The notes beneath the pieces were generated by a model. That model did not search any database. It had not been told where the DNA came from and worked only from the letters and a program-made list of their open reading frames with translations. From NCBI GenBank assembly GCA_023412765.1, contig JAEZBX010000013.1, positions 1-13,746 of the forward strand: a stretch of DNA of 13,746 bases. Direction: 5' to 3'. A program made the translations under genes and the position numbers. This DNA comes from Bacteroidota bacterium (GTDB taxonomy: Bacteria; Bacteroidota; Bacteroidia; Cytophagales; Cyclobacteriaceae). Positions 7,643 through 13,746 of this stretch are shown here, one piece after another; position 1 is the first letter of the stretch, and each line of letters begins with the position of its first letter.

Positions 7643-7671
7643 AAATTCTACTCTTTTTCCGGAAATTCAAA
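7643..7671 (-). promoter_or_regulatory. Candidate Bacteroidota-type promoter for acs
   Basis: On the minus strand TTTG (plus 7668-7671) is followed after 17 bases by TAGAATTT (plus 7643-7650). This approximates the Bacteroidota sigma consensus TTTG - about 19 bp - TAnnTTTG. Transcription would start near 7636, giving a leader of about 35 bases. The -7 box matches only partly, so this is a moderate-to-weak call. Confidence 0.35.
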
Positions 7672-7679
7672 TTTGTTTT

Positions 7680-7699
7680 AGTGTGTGTTTATCCACACT
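7680..7699. promoter_or_regulatory. Dyad AGTGTG-N8-CACACT, CRP-like spacing
   Basis: AGTGTG (7680-7685) and CACACT (7694-7699) are exact reverse complements around 8 bases. The inner part TGTG-N8-CACA has the same half-site spacing as a CRP-type site (TGTGA-N6-TCACA), with the A and T of the inner positions changed. It lies just upstream of the proposed acs -33 box and 22 bp before the glycosyltransferase start, so it could serve either gene. It is suggestive only. Confidence 0.35.
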
Positions 7700-7721
7700 G
7701 AAAAAAATAGGCAAATTTGAT

Positions 7722-8546
7722 ATGAAAGACCTGAGTGCTTCTATCGTTGTGTATAAAAACTCAGCTCAAATGTTGTCAACGGCTATTAATAGCTTTCTTA
7801 ACTGCACACATCATTCCACACTTTACATAATAGATAATTCGCCAACCGATGAGCTAAAGGCAGTAGTGAATGATCCGCGGATTGTTTATAGATTCAATAA
7901 TAGAAATATTGGGTTTGGCGCCGGACACAATATGGTGCTTCGCGAAATACTGAATGAGACGCGTTATCATATTATTCTAAATCCCGATGTCTATTTCGAC
8001 GAGTGTGTGTTAAGGACACTTCACGGTTTTATGGATCAACATCCGGATATTGGACAAATAATGCCAAAGGTTTTATATCCCGATGGTCGTCTCCAGCCAC
8101 TATGTAAGTTGCTCCCCACACCACGAACGTTGATCCAAAGACGTTTTCTCAATTTTATTAAGTCATCACTCGAAAAAGAAAATTATAGGTACGAGCTACG
8201 GTGGTCAGGATATGATAAGATAATGAATGTGCCATTCCTTTCCGGATGTTTTATGTTTCTCAGGACTGACGCATTGCGAAAAGTCGGTTTGTTCGATGAG
8301 CAATTCTTTCTTTATACTGAAGATGTTGATTTGTCGAGAAGAATACATAAGCATTACCGCACAGTTTATTATCCTGAGGTGACCATTTACCATCACTACC
8401 AACGGGGGTCCTACAGTGACCTTTGGTTGACCTGGTGCAATATCAATAGTGCAATCCGCTATTTTAACAAGTGGGGGTGGACTAAGGATGCAGAACGTGA
8501 ATTTTTTAATGAGCGCACAATGCAGCAGTTCGCGGAAACGACATGA
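7722..8546 (+). CDS. Family 2 glycosyltransferase (rhamnosyltransferase-like)
   Basis: This probable cytosolic, membrane-facing GT-A enzyme transfers a sugar from a nucleotide-sugar donor to a growing glycan or lipid acceptor. I chose the ATG at 7722 (MKDLSASIVVYKNS), because GT2 proteins typically begin just before this first strand. An in-frame GTG at 7683 would add 13 unlikely residues. In the 274-aa protein are IIDNSPTDE (36-44, nucleotide binding), NIGFGAGHN (62-70), NPDV (87-90, the metal-binding DXD equivalent), LSGCFMFLRTDALRKVGLFD (173-192) and FLYTEDVDLSRRI (196-208), the usual acceptor/base region of WbbL/RfbF-like rhamnosyltransferases. The sugar specificity cannot be read from sequence. 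No transmembrane segment is obvious. The following gene starts one base after the stop, so this opens the right-hand operon. Confidence 0.92.
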   Translation: MKDLSASIVVYKNSAQMLSTAINSFLNCTHHSTLYIIDNSPTDELKAVVNDPRIVYRFNNRNIGFGAGHNMVLREILNETRYHIILNPDVYFDECVLRTLHGFMDQHPDIGQIMPKVLYPDGRLQPLCKLLPTPRTLIQRRFLNFIKSSLEKENYRYELRWSGYDKIMNVPFLSGCFMFLRTDALRKVGLFDEQFFLYTEDVDLSRRIHKHYRTVYYPEVTIYHHYQRGSYSDLWLTWCNINSAIRYFNKWGWTKDAEREFFNERTMQQFAETT

Positions 8547-8547
8547 T

Positions 8548-9546
8548 ATGAAGAAGCTTGCGTTCGAAAATTTTCTGACACCTTTGCAGGACGCAATTCT
8601 CCGCACACTACTTTACTACGATATTTTCGGATATCCTTTAACCGCAGATGAGATACATCTTTTCCTCGGGGCGAAAATAACTGATCGTTCGTCTATCAAT
8701 TCGTCACTATTAGTGCTTAAAGAAAGTGGTTCCATTTTCCAGTTTGGAAATCTGTTTAGTGTGAACTCTGACCATGCATTGATTGAACGCCGCAAAAAAG
8801 GCAACAACATGGCTAAGAAATTTCTGAACATCGCCAGGAAGAAAGCAGCACTTATTTCAAAATTTCCCTTTGTGCGGGGAGTCATGGCATCGGGATCTTT
8901 GTCGAAAGGATACATGGATGAAACATCTGATATTGATTTTTTCATCGTTACAGTACCCAATCGGTTGTGGATTGCCCGCACGTTGCTCGTGTTGTACAAG
9001 AGGCTATTCCTGATGAATTCACACAAGTATTTTTGTGTTAATTATTTTGTCGACGAAAATCATCTCGGTATCGAGGAGAAGAATTTGTTTACAGCGACGG
9101 AACTGGCTACCGTTCTTCCACTCTATGGATTGCAACAATATGTGAATCTTCATGAAGCAAATCGCTGGTTAAAAAACTTCTTTCCGAATTTTAAACTACG
9201 CCCCATTTCAGAAGTACCTACAACTTCGACATCGTGGTTCAAGCGGGCTATGGAAAGTACCTTTAACTTGTTGGGAGAATCATTTGAACGATTCTGTCAT
9301 AAGATCACTCTGGCTCGATGGAAGAGGCATTACGGAAACAGTTATTCAAAGGAAGACTTTGATATCGCATTCAAATCGAGATCCTATGCTTCGAAAAATC
9401 ATCCATCGAATTTTCAACGCGTGATTATGGAAAGGTATGAGGAAAAGCTAAAAGCGTTTGGCCTGTCTGAGTATACCGCCGACGAAAACTCCAGGCATTT
9501 AATCCGTATTGGAAATTTTCATAAACAATCGGCTAGTGGCGTATGA
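8548..9546 (+). CDS. Nucleotidyltransferase-fold protein with N-terminal winged-helix-like region
   Basis: This 332-aa protein has a DNA polymerase beta-like nucleotidyltransferase core. Residues about 12-72 (LQDAILRTLLYYDIFGYPLT ... SSLLVLKESGSIFQFGNLFSV) read like a small winged helix. The catalytic signature GS at 116-117 with DETSDIDFF gives D128 and D130 as likely metal ligands. The third acidic residue is uncertain and may be D169 in VNYFVDE. The remaining 160 residues match no named domain that I recognise. I start it at the ATG at 8548 (MKKLAFENF), one base after the glycosyltransferase stop. The same frame is open further upstream but there overlaps the glycosyltransferase and is not conserved in style. 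It overlaps the next gene by 4 bp (ATGA). It could nucleotidylate a sugar, a lipid or a partner protein; the substrate is unknown. Confidence 0.8.
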   Translation: MKKLAFENFLTPLQDAILRTLLYYDIFGYPLTADEIHLFLGAKITDRSSINSSLLVLKESGSIFQFGNLFSVNSDHALIERRKKGNNMAKKFLNIARKKAALISKFPFVRGVMASGSLSKGYMDETSDIDFFIVTVPNRLWIARTLLVLYKRLFLMNSHKYFCVNYFVDENHLGIEEKNLFTATELATVLPLYGLQQYVNLHEANRWLKNFFPNFKLRPISEVPTTSTSWFKRAMESTFNLLGESFERFCHKITLARWKRHYGNSYSKEDFDIAFKSRSYASKNHPSNFQRVIMERYEEKLKAFGLSEYTADENSRHLIRIGNFHKQSASGV

Positions 9547-11015
9547 GTGTCCTTTTCACACATTCATATTTCTATAAGTTCGATGAAAAGCAGTGGCGAT
9601 TTAAGCAACCCTATCCGCCGCTGGCGACTATTCTGGCTGCTTCGGTTATCCGACAACAGGGATATGATGTTGCCCTGTTCGATACAAATTTGCGGAATGA
9701 TTCGATGGAAATTGTACCCGTTCTTGAAGAGAGGAGACCAAAATATCTGGTGATTTACGACGACGGATTCAATTACCTCAGCAAAATGTGTCTTACCAAT
9801 ATGCGGGAAGCTGCGTTTCGTATGGCACAATTAAGCAAGGCGTACGGTTGTACGGTCATTGTTTCCAGCTCTGATGCAGCGGACCACTATGAAAAATATT
9901 TCCAACACGAAGTTGATTATGTAGTTCGGGGAGAAGGTGAAGAAACATTGAAAGAACTGCTTAATGCATTAAACAATAATGAAGATTCTTCGCTTATTCC
10001 GGGCTTGGCTTTCAAGCGTAACGGCGAAATCAAAATTACGGCAGCACGGCCTGTGATCCGCGATCTCGACGTTCTTCCCTTGCCAGCCTGGGATTTAGTG
10101 GACATCCAATCATATCGAACGATTTGGATGGACCACCACGGATACTTTTCGCTGAATGTTGCAACTACACGGGGTTGCCCATTTAAATGCAATTGGTGCG
10201 CTAAACCGATATATGGGAATCGCTATACTTCCCGCTCCCCCGCTCACGTGGTCGATGAGATTGCTTTTCTCCTGGAAAATTATCAGCCCGATTACTTTTG
10301 GATGTGTGATGACATTTTCGGCTTAAAACCAGGATGGGTTCAGGAATTCCGGAACCTGCTGGCGGCCAGGAAACTCAAGATAAGGTTCAAGATTCAATCC
10401 AGAGTCGATCTTTTGCTTCAGGAAGATACCCTCGATGCGCTTGCAGAATCAGGTGTGGATACCATTTGGGTGGGTGCCGAGTCGGGATCGCAAAAGATTC
10501 TGGATGCCATGGACAAAGGAACGAAGTTGGAAGAGATCCACACCGCAACCCGCCTAATGAAACAAAAAGGCATAAGGGTCGCATTCTTTCTCCAATTCGG
10601 CTACCTGGGTGAGACCGAAGATGATATTAACGCGACGATCGACATGGTACGCACGCTAATGCCCGATGAAGTTGGAATTTCGGTTTCATACCCCTTGCCG
10701 GGTACAAAGTTTTATGAAAAAGTGAAGGATCAGCTCCGGGAAAAGCAGAATTGGACCGATTCGGATGAACTGATGGTAATGTTTGAAAGCACGTTCAGCA
10801 GTCGATATTATAGGGAATTGCACCGATACGTACATGCCGTTTATCGCAAAGAAAAAGGCTATTTAAGCCTTAAGAAACTCCTCCTCAATCCTTTCAGGTT
10901 TACTTATCAGGAATTGAGAACAGGTCTCGCAACATTTTACTATATTCCTACAACATTCACGCGACGGTTGAAGTTAAAGAAGTTAAAGTCAGTAAGTCCT
11001 GCTGTCAACCTTTGA
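9543..11015 (+). CDS. B12-binding domain radical SAM protein (paralogue 1)
   Basis: This 490-aa enzyme has the cobalamin-binding plus radical SAM architecture of class B radical SAM methylases and their relatives (BchE/HpnR type), which modify unactivated carbons or act as cyclases and oxidases. The N-terminal Rossmann-like part covers residues about 1-145 (PYPPLATILAASVIRQQGYDV, GEGEET at 130-134). No DxHxxG motif is present, as in other class B members. Where relatives read GGP, this protein reads VSSSDA (107-112). The iron-sulfur motif is RGCPFKCNWC (C212, C216, C219). Later come WMCDDIFG (253-260), the SAM-contacting GAESGSQKILDAMDKG (311-326) and FGYLGETEDD (352-361). The C-terminal 90 residues are basic and aromatic-rich. 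It is translationally coupled to the preceding gene (ATGA overlap). The substrate is unknown. Confidence 0.92.
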   Translation: MSVLFTHSYFYKFDEKQWRFKQPYPPLATILAASVIRQQGYDVALFDTNLRNDSMEIVPVLEERRPKYLVIYDDGFNYLSKMCLTNMREAAFRMAQLSKAYGCTVIVSSSDAADHYEKYFQHEVDYVVRGEGEETLKELLNALNNNEDSSLIPGLAFKRNGEIKITAARPVIRDLDVLPLPAWDLVDIQSYRTIWMDHHGYFSLNVATTRGCPFKCNWCAKPIYGNRYTSRSPAHVVDEIAFLLENYQPDYFWMCDDIFGLKPGWVQEFRNLLAARKLKIRFKIQSRVDLLLQEDTLDALAESGVDTIWVGAESGSQKILDAMDKGTKLEEIHTATRLMKQKGIRVAFFLQFGYLGETEDDINATIDMVRTLMPDEVGISVSYPLPGTKFYEKVKDQLREKQNWTDSDELMVMFESTFSSRYYRELHRYVHAVYRKEKGYLSLKKLLLNPFRFTYQELRTGLATFYYIPTTFTRRLKLKKLKSVSPAVNL

Positions 11016-11049
11016 TGTGAGGTGCGTGGGAAGAAATAAAGAAGTGATA

Positions 11050-11853
11050 ATGGGCGTACCTTTTGATCATATTGCCTCCTCATACGATTCGTCATTTACA
11101 CGAACACCGATTGGCCAACTCCAGAGAAAGCAAGTCTGGAATTACCTGGAAAAAATAATGGTGGAGCTTAAAGGCCTCGATATCCTTGAGCTGAATTGCG
11201 GCACGGGCGAGGATGCAGTTTTGTTTAGTGAAAAGGGTTTCAACATTGTTGCCACTGATGTGTCGGAAGAAATGTTGAAAGTGACTCAGGAAAAGGTTCA
11301 GCAATTTTCGATGCAGAATAAAATAAGCTCGCACTACCTGGATCTTGATAGTTTCGATGATTCACTCTTTGAGAAGAAATTCGATTTGGTTTTTTCCAAT
11401 TTTGGTGGATTAAATTGTATTAATCCTCAGTCTTTGAAAAAACTACTTGACAAACTACCTGCGATTCTTGCACCTGGTGGCCGATTTGTTGCCATTATAA
11501 TGCCGAAGTTCTGCCTGTGGGAATCTATTTATTTCCTTTTGAAATTTCAGTTCAGGAATGCATTCCGACGATGGACAAGCCAGAGCGTAGACGCTAATCT
11601 TCAAGGCACAGTTGTAAAAACCTGGTACTTCAGGCCATCGCAAGTGAGGGCGTGGGCCCGGAAGTTCAACCTTATTGAGATAAAGCCAGTAGGCATAGCG
11701 TTACCCCCTTCGTTTCTCCAAACCTATTTTTCTAAACGCCGAAAGCTATTAGTTAGGCTGAACAGACTTGAGAAAAGGTTTGGTAAATGGTCGTCGCTCT
11801 CGGGAATGTCTGACCATTATCTTATCGATTTGAAGTTGAAACCGGGAAAATAA
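11050..11853 (+). CDS. Class I SAM-dependent methyltransferase
   Basis: This Rossmann-fold methyltransferase of 267 aa probably transfers a methyl group from S-adenosylmethionine to a pathway intermediate. Motif I is LDILELNCGTGEDA (43-56), with Asn in place of the Gly usual in LDLGCGTG. The acidic residue that holds the ribose is D70 in VATDVSEEML. Motif II lies around FDLVFSNFGGLNC (111-123), and APGGRFVAII (141-150) is the post-II strand. The C-terminal third (AFRRWTSQ, VGIALPPSFLQTYF) is hydrophobic and basic, possibly the acceptor cap. I prefer the ATG at 11050, where similarity to the family begins (FDHIASSYD). A GTG at 11017, only one base after the upstream stop, is the alternative and would add 11 residues. 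It sits between the two paralogous radical SAM genes, which supports a shared pathway. Confidence 0.88.
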   Translation: MGVPFDHIASSYDSSFTRTPIGQLQRKQVWNYLEKIMVELKGLDILELNCGTGEDAVLFSEKGFNIVATDVSEEMLKVTQEKVQQFSMQNKISSHYLDLDSFDDSLFEKKFDLVFSNFGGLNCINPQSLKKLLDKLPAILAPGGRFVAIIMPKFCLWESIYFLLKFQFRNAFRRWTSQSVDANLQGTVVKTWYFRPSQVRAWARKFNLIEIKPVGIALPPSFLQTYFSKRRKLLVRLNRLEKRFGKWSSLSGMSDHYLIDLKLKPGK

Positions 11854-11872
11854 CTTCTCGTACTACGTTGTA

Positions 11873-13300
11873 ATGGATATCCTCCTAACGCATTGTTACT
11901 TTTTGGAAGACGACGAAAAGGAGCAGAAGATTATGCGTCCATATCCACCATTAGGTATCCTTTACATCTCCGGTTATCTCGAAGATCAGGGCATTGATAA
12001 TGAAGTATTCGATACAACATTTTCTTCAAAAACAGCATTCCGGACTTATCTCCTTACGCATAGGCCAAGGGTTATCGGCATCTATGTCAACCTGATGACG
12101 AAGCTTAATGTTCTCGAAACAATTCGTTTTCTTAAGGAACATCTTCCCGAAACTATAATTATTCTGGGTGGACCGGAAGTCAGGTATAGTGCAGAAAACT
12201 TTTTGCGTTATGGTGCGGACTATATTGTGATTGGTGAGGGAGAGGAAACCATGAGCGAACTGGTGCGAAGCCTTATCATGGAACCTCTGTTAGAAATGGG
12301 TAAATCGCCTGGGACCGCCCTTGAATCCGCCAGCGATATTCCTGGCATTGCTTTTCTGAAGCAAGGCAAATTCGTTCAAACTGCGGAACGCCAAAAAATA
12401 AAAGACCTGAACGAACTCTCCATTCCCAATAGAAAGAAGATCAACCTGCGGCAATACCTCGATTTGTGGAAAAAGCATCATCGAAAGAACGCACTTTCTG
12501 TAAGTACAATGAGAGGATGTCCATATACATGCAAGTGGTGTAGTCGTGCCGTATATGGATTGAGTTACCGTCGCAGAAGTGCTGAGAAAGTTGTTGAGGA
12601 ACTTCAGCAGCTCAAGGAAGCTTATAATCCTGACTCATTGTGGTTTGTCGATGATGTTTTTACGATCAGTCACCGGTGGCTGACCGCATTTCGTGACGAG
12701 CTTAAAAAAGTTGGATTAGTAATTCCTTACGAATGTATTACCCGCGCTGATCGCCTTAATGAGGAGGTAATTGCCTTACTGAAGGAGACCGGGTGTTTTC
12801 GGGTTTGGATCGGAGCGGAAAGCGGTTCGCAAAAAATAATTGATCTAATGGATCGGCGTGTGGATGTAAATCAAGTGCGAGACATGATCAAGCTGACGCG
12901 TAAGCATGGAATCGAAGCCGGGACTTTCATCATGTTGGGGTATCCCGGCGAAACGGAAGAAGACATCGAAGAGACCATTCACCACCTTAAAGAATCTAAT
13001 CCCGATCATTTTACCATAACAGTAGCCTATCCGATAAAAGGCACCGAGCTTTACCAGGAGATTGAGGCGATACAAACGACCGGCCTTGATTGGTCTACCA
13101 GCACAGACAGACAAGTAGATTTTAAGAGGACTTATTCGAGGAAATATTATGATTATGCGGTAAAGCGTGTGATCAGCGAGGTTAACTATTTTAAGGCAAC
13201 ACTCGATCGTCATCACTATGCGGCGGGCAAGCTAAAGGCCAAAAGTCTGGCCGCAAAAGCGGGGATGTGGTGGTCGAGGATTCAGTATAAAGGTAACTGA
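11873..13300 (+). CDS. B12-binding domain radical SAM protein (paralogue 2)
   Basis: This 475-aa enzyme has the same architecture as the gene at 9543 and clear whole-length similarity to it. Shared blocks include RPYPPLG/KQPYPPLA near the start, GEGEET (121-126 here), RGCPYTCKWC with C216, C220 and C223, W-VDDVF/W-CDDIF, and GAESGSQKI (314-322). Next come LGYPGETEEDIEETI (355-369) and YPIKGTELY. Unlike its paralogue it keeps the canonical cobalamin-loop sequence ILGGPEVRYSAE (97-108), so it looks the more conventional cobalamin binder. Again no DxHxxG is seen. It follows the methyltransferase by 19 bp and probably belongs to the same transcript. The reaction may be C-methylation or another radical modification; the substrate is unknown. 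Confidence 0.93.
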   Translation: MDILLTHCYFLEDDEKEQKIMRPYPPLGILYISGYLEDQGIDNEVFDTTFSSKTAFRTYLLTHRPRVIGIYVNLMTKLNVLETIRFLKEHLPETIIILGGPEVRYSAENFLRYGADYIVIGEGEETMSELVRSLIMEPLLEMGKSPGTALESASDIPGIAFLKQGKFVQTAERQKIKDLNELSIPNRKKINLRQYLDLWKKHHRKNALSVSTMRGCPYTCKWCSRAVYGLSYRRRSAEKVVEELQQLKEAYNPDSLWFVDDVFTISHRWLTAFRDELKKVGLVIPYECITRADRLNEEVIALLKETGCFRVWIGAESGSQKIIDLMDRRVDVNQVRDMIKLTRKHGIEAGTFIMLGYPGETEEDIEETIHHLKESNPDHFTITVAYPIKGTELYQEIEAIQTTGLDWSTSTDRQVDFKRTYSRKYYDYAVKRVISEVNYFKATLDRHHYAAGKLKAKSLAAKAGMWWSRIQYKGN

Positions 13301-13439
13301 ATTGGCGTCGGTTCGAGTTTTGTTTTTCAAAGTTTGTAATTGATTTTTCCGGAGTTTCTTGAGATCGTATGCCTTGGATTCATCTCTAAGCATAGTTGAA
13401 TGGGATATATTAAATTCTGTTGATTAAGTATTTCAATTG
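13301..13439. other. 139-bp intergenic gap inside the right-hand cluster
   Basis: This AT-rich stretch is the only sizeable gap in the right-hand cluster. It has no open frame of interest, no strong hairpin and no clear TTTG/TAnnTTTG promoter pair, although TTTG words occur near its left end. The last gene may have its own promoter here, but I cannot point to one. Confidence 0.4.
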
Positions 13440-13746
13440 ATGTCATTAAGAGATCAACTTAGTGCAAACCCCTTCCTGGAAAATTGCAGGAATATTTTCT
13501 ATCAAAAGAATTTTGGAAGAAATGATCCTTTTGAAAAAGCATACGTTGAATTGCGGAATCGTGAAAATAGAATTCTTACAGATGATGTAATTAAGAAGCT
13601 GCCAGACGTTAACGATTCGCACCCGAACAAGAAAGAATGGGACATGCGCAAGGCATCCCTTAATCGGTTAATTCAAGATTTAAGAAAAGTTGAGGCAAAA
13701 CGAATTCTCGAACTTGGCTGTGGCAACGGTTGGCTCTCTCACAACA
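13440..13746 (+). CDS. SAM-dependent methyltransferase, 5' part (runs off the window)
   Basis: The frame is open from the ATG at 13440 to the window end (102 codons). It begins MSLRDQLSANPFLENCRNIF, followed by an acidic and basic stretch and then KKEWDMRKASLNRLIQDL. The final visible part is the SAM-binding motif I, RILELGCGNGWLSHN (88-102), which identifies a class I methyltransferase. The long N-terminal extension before motif I and the EWDMRKAS segment resemble Bacteroidota methyltransferases found in glycan or natural-product loci. It is not closely alike to the methyltransferase at 11050 over the part visible. With the preceding genes it completes a second radical SAM plus methyltransferase pair. 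The C-terminal substrate-binding part is missing. Confidence 0.83.
   Translation, partial: MSLRDQLSANPFLENCRNIFYQKNFGRNDPFEKAYVELRNRENRILTDDVIKKLPDVNDSHPNKKEWDMRKASLNRLIQDLRKVEAKRILELGCGNGWLSHN

Noticed and set aside
8449..8547. Upstream extension of the nucleotidyltransferase gene to an ATG at 8449
   Set aside because: It would overlap the glycosyltransferase by about 100 bp with an unconserved-looking peptide; the ATG at 8548 fits the tight operon spacing better.
8205..8606. 133-codon minus-strand frame over the glycosyltransferase/nucleotidyltransferase junction
   Set aside because: Antisense to two well-supported genes, without domain signals.
10972..10989. Tandem AAGTTAAAG near the end of radical SAM paralogue 1
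   Set aside because: It simply encodes a Lys/Leu-rich tail (LKLKKLK); two copies are not enough to call a functional repeat.
12845..13216. 123-codon minus-strand frame inside the second radical SAM gene
   Set aside because: It mirrors a highly conserved radical SAM segment in antisense and has no independent support.
1..13746. CRISPR array, tRNA/rRNA, insertion sequence, toxin-antitoxin or phage genes
   Set aside because: Scanning both strands by eye gave no regularly spaced repeats, RNA gene signatures, transposase or integrase motifs, or phage-like proteins.

Overview
The window looks like chromosomal DNA of a Bacteroidota bacterium, probably Cytophagales-like. This is inferred from protein style, not from a marker gene. 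The clues are a SecA with a non-zinc C-terminal tail, a SusC-type CarboxypepD_reg segment ending in an EVVVTAYG-like motif, a SPOR-domain lipoprotein, almost no Shine-Dalgarno sequences, and small palindromic or AT-rich intergenic repeats. Base composition is moderate and even, and no transposase, integrase, tRNA, rRNA or CRISPR array is visible.

Left part (1-3442, + strand): the 3' part of secA, then a SPOR lipoprotein one base after its stop, then an M20D-type metallo-amidohydrolase. These are housekeeping or cell-envelope functions and may be co-transcribed. A 100-bp convergent gap (3443-3542) is packed with repeats, including a perfect 18-bp palindrome.

Middle part (3543-7602, - strand): a secreted MuiA-family DUF4140/DUF4139 protein with a SusC-like carboxypeptidase-regulatory domain inserted inside DUF4139, and upstream of it acs, the AMP-forming acetyl-CoA synthetase. 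The 238 bp between them hold a GC-rich hairpin repeat that could end acs transcription. The divergent region upstream of acs (7603-7721) holds two dyads and a candidate Bacteroidota-type promoter.

Right part (7722-13746, + strand): a compact, probably co-transcribed cluster. In order it holds a family 2 glycosyltransferase, a protein with a winged-helix-like N-terminus and a nucleotidyltransferase fold, a B12-binding radical SAM enzyme, a class I SAM methyltransferase, a second paralogous B12-binding radical SAM enzyme, and, after a 139-bp gap, the 5' part of another SAM methyltransferase. The order (radical SAM - methyltransferase) x 2 beside a glycosyltransferase suggests a biosynthetic pathway for a methylated or otherwise modified glycan, glycolipid or small molecule. 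I do not recognise it as a named system. It is the best candidate for something undescribed here, and it runs off the right edge of the window.
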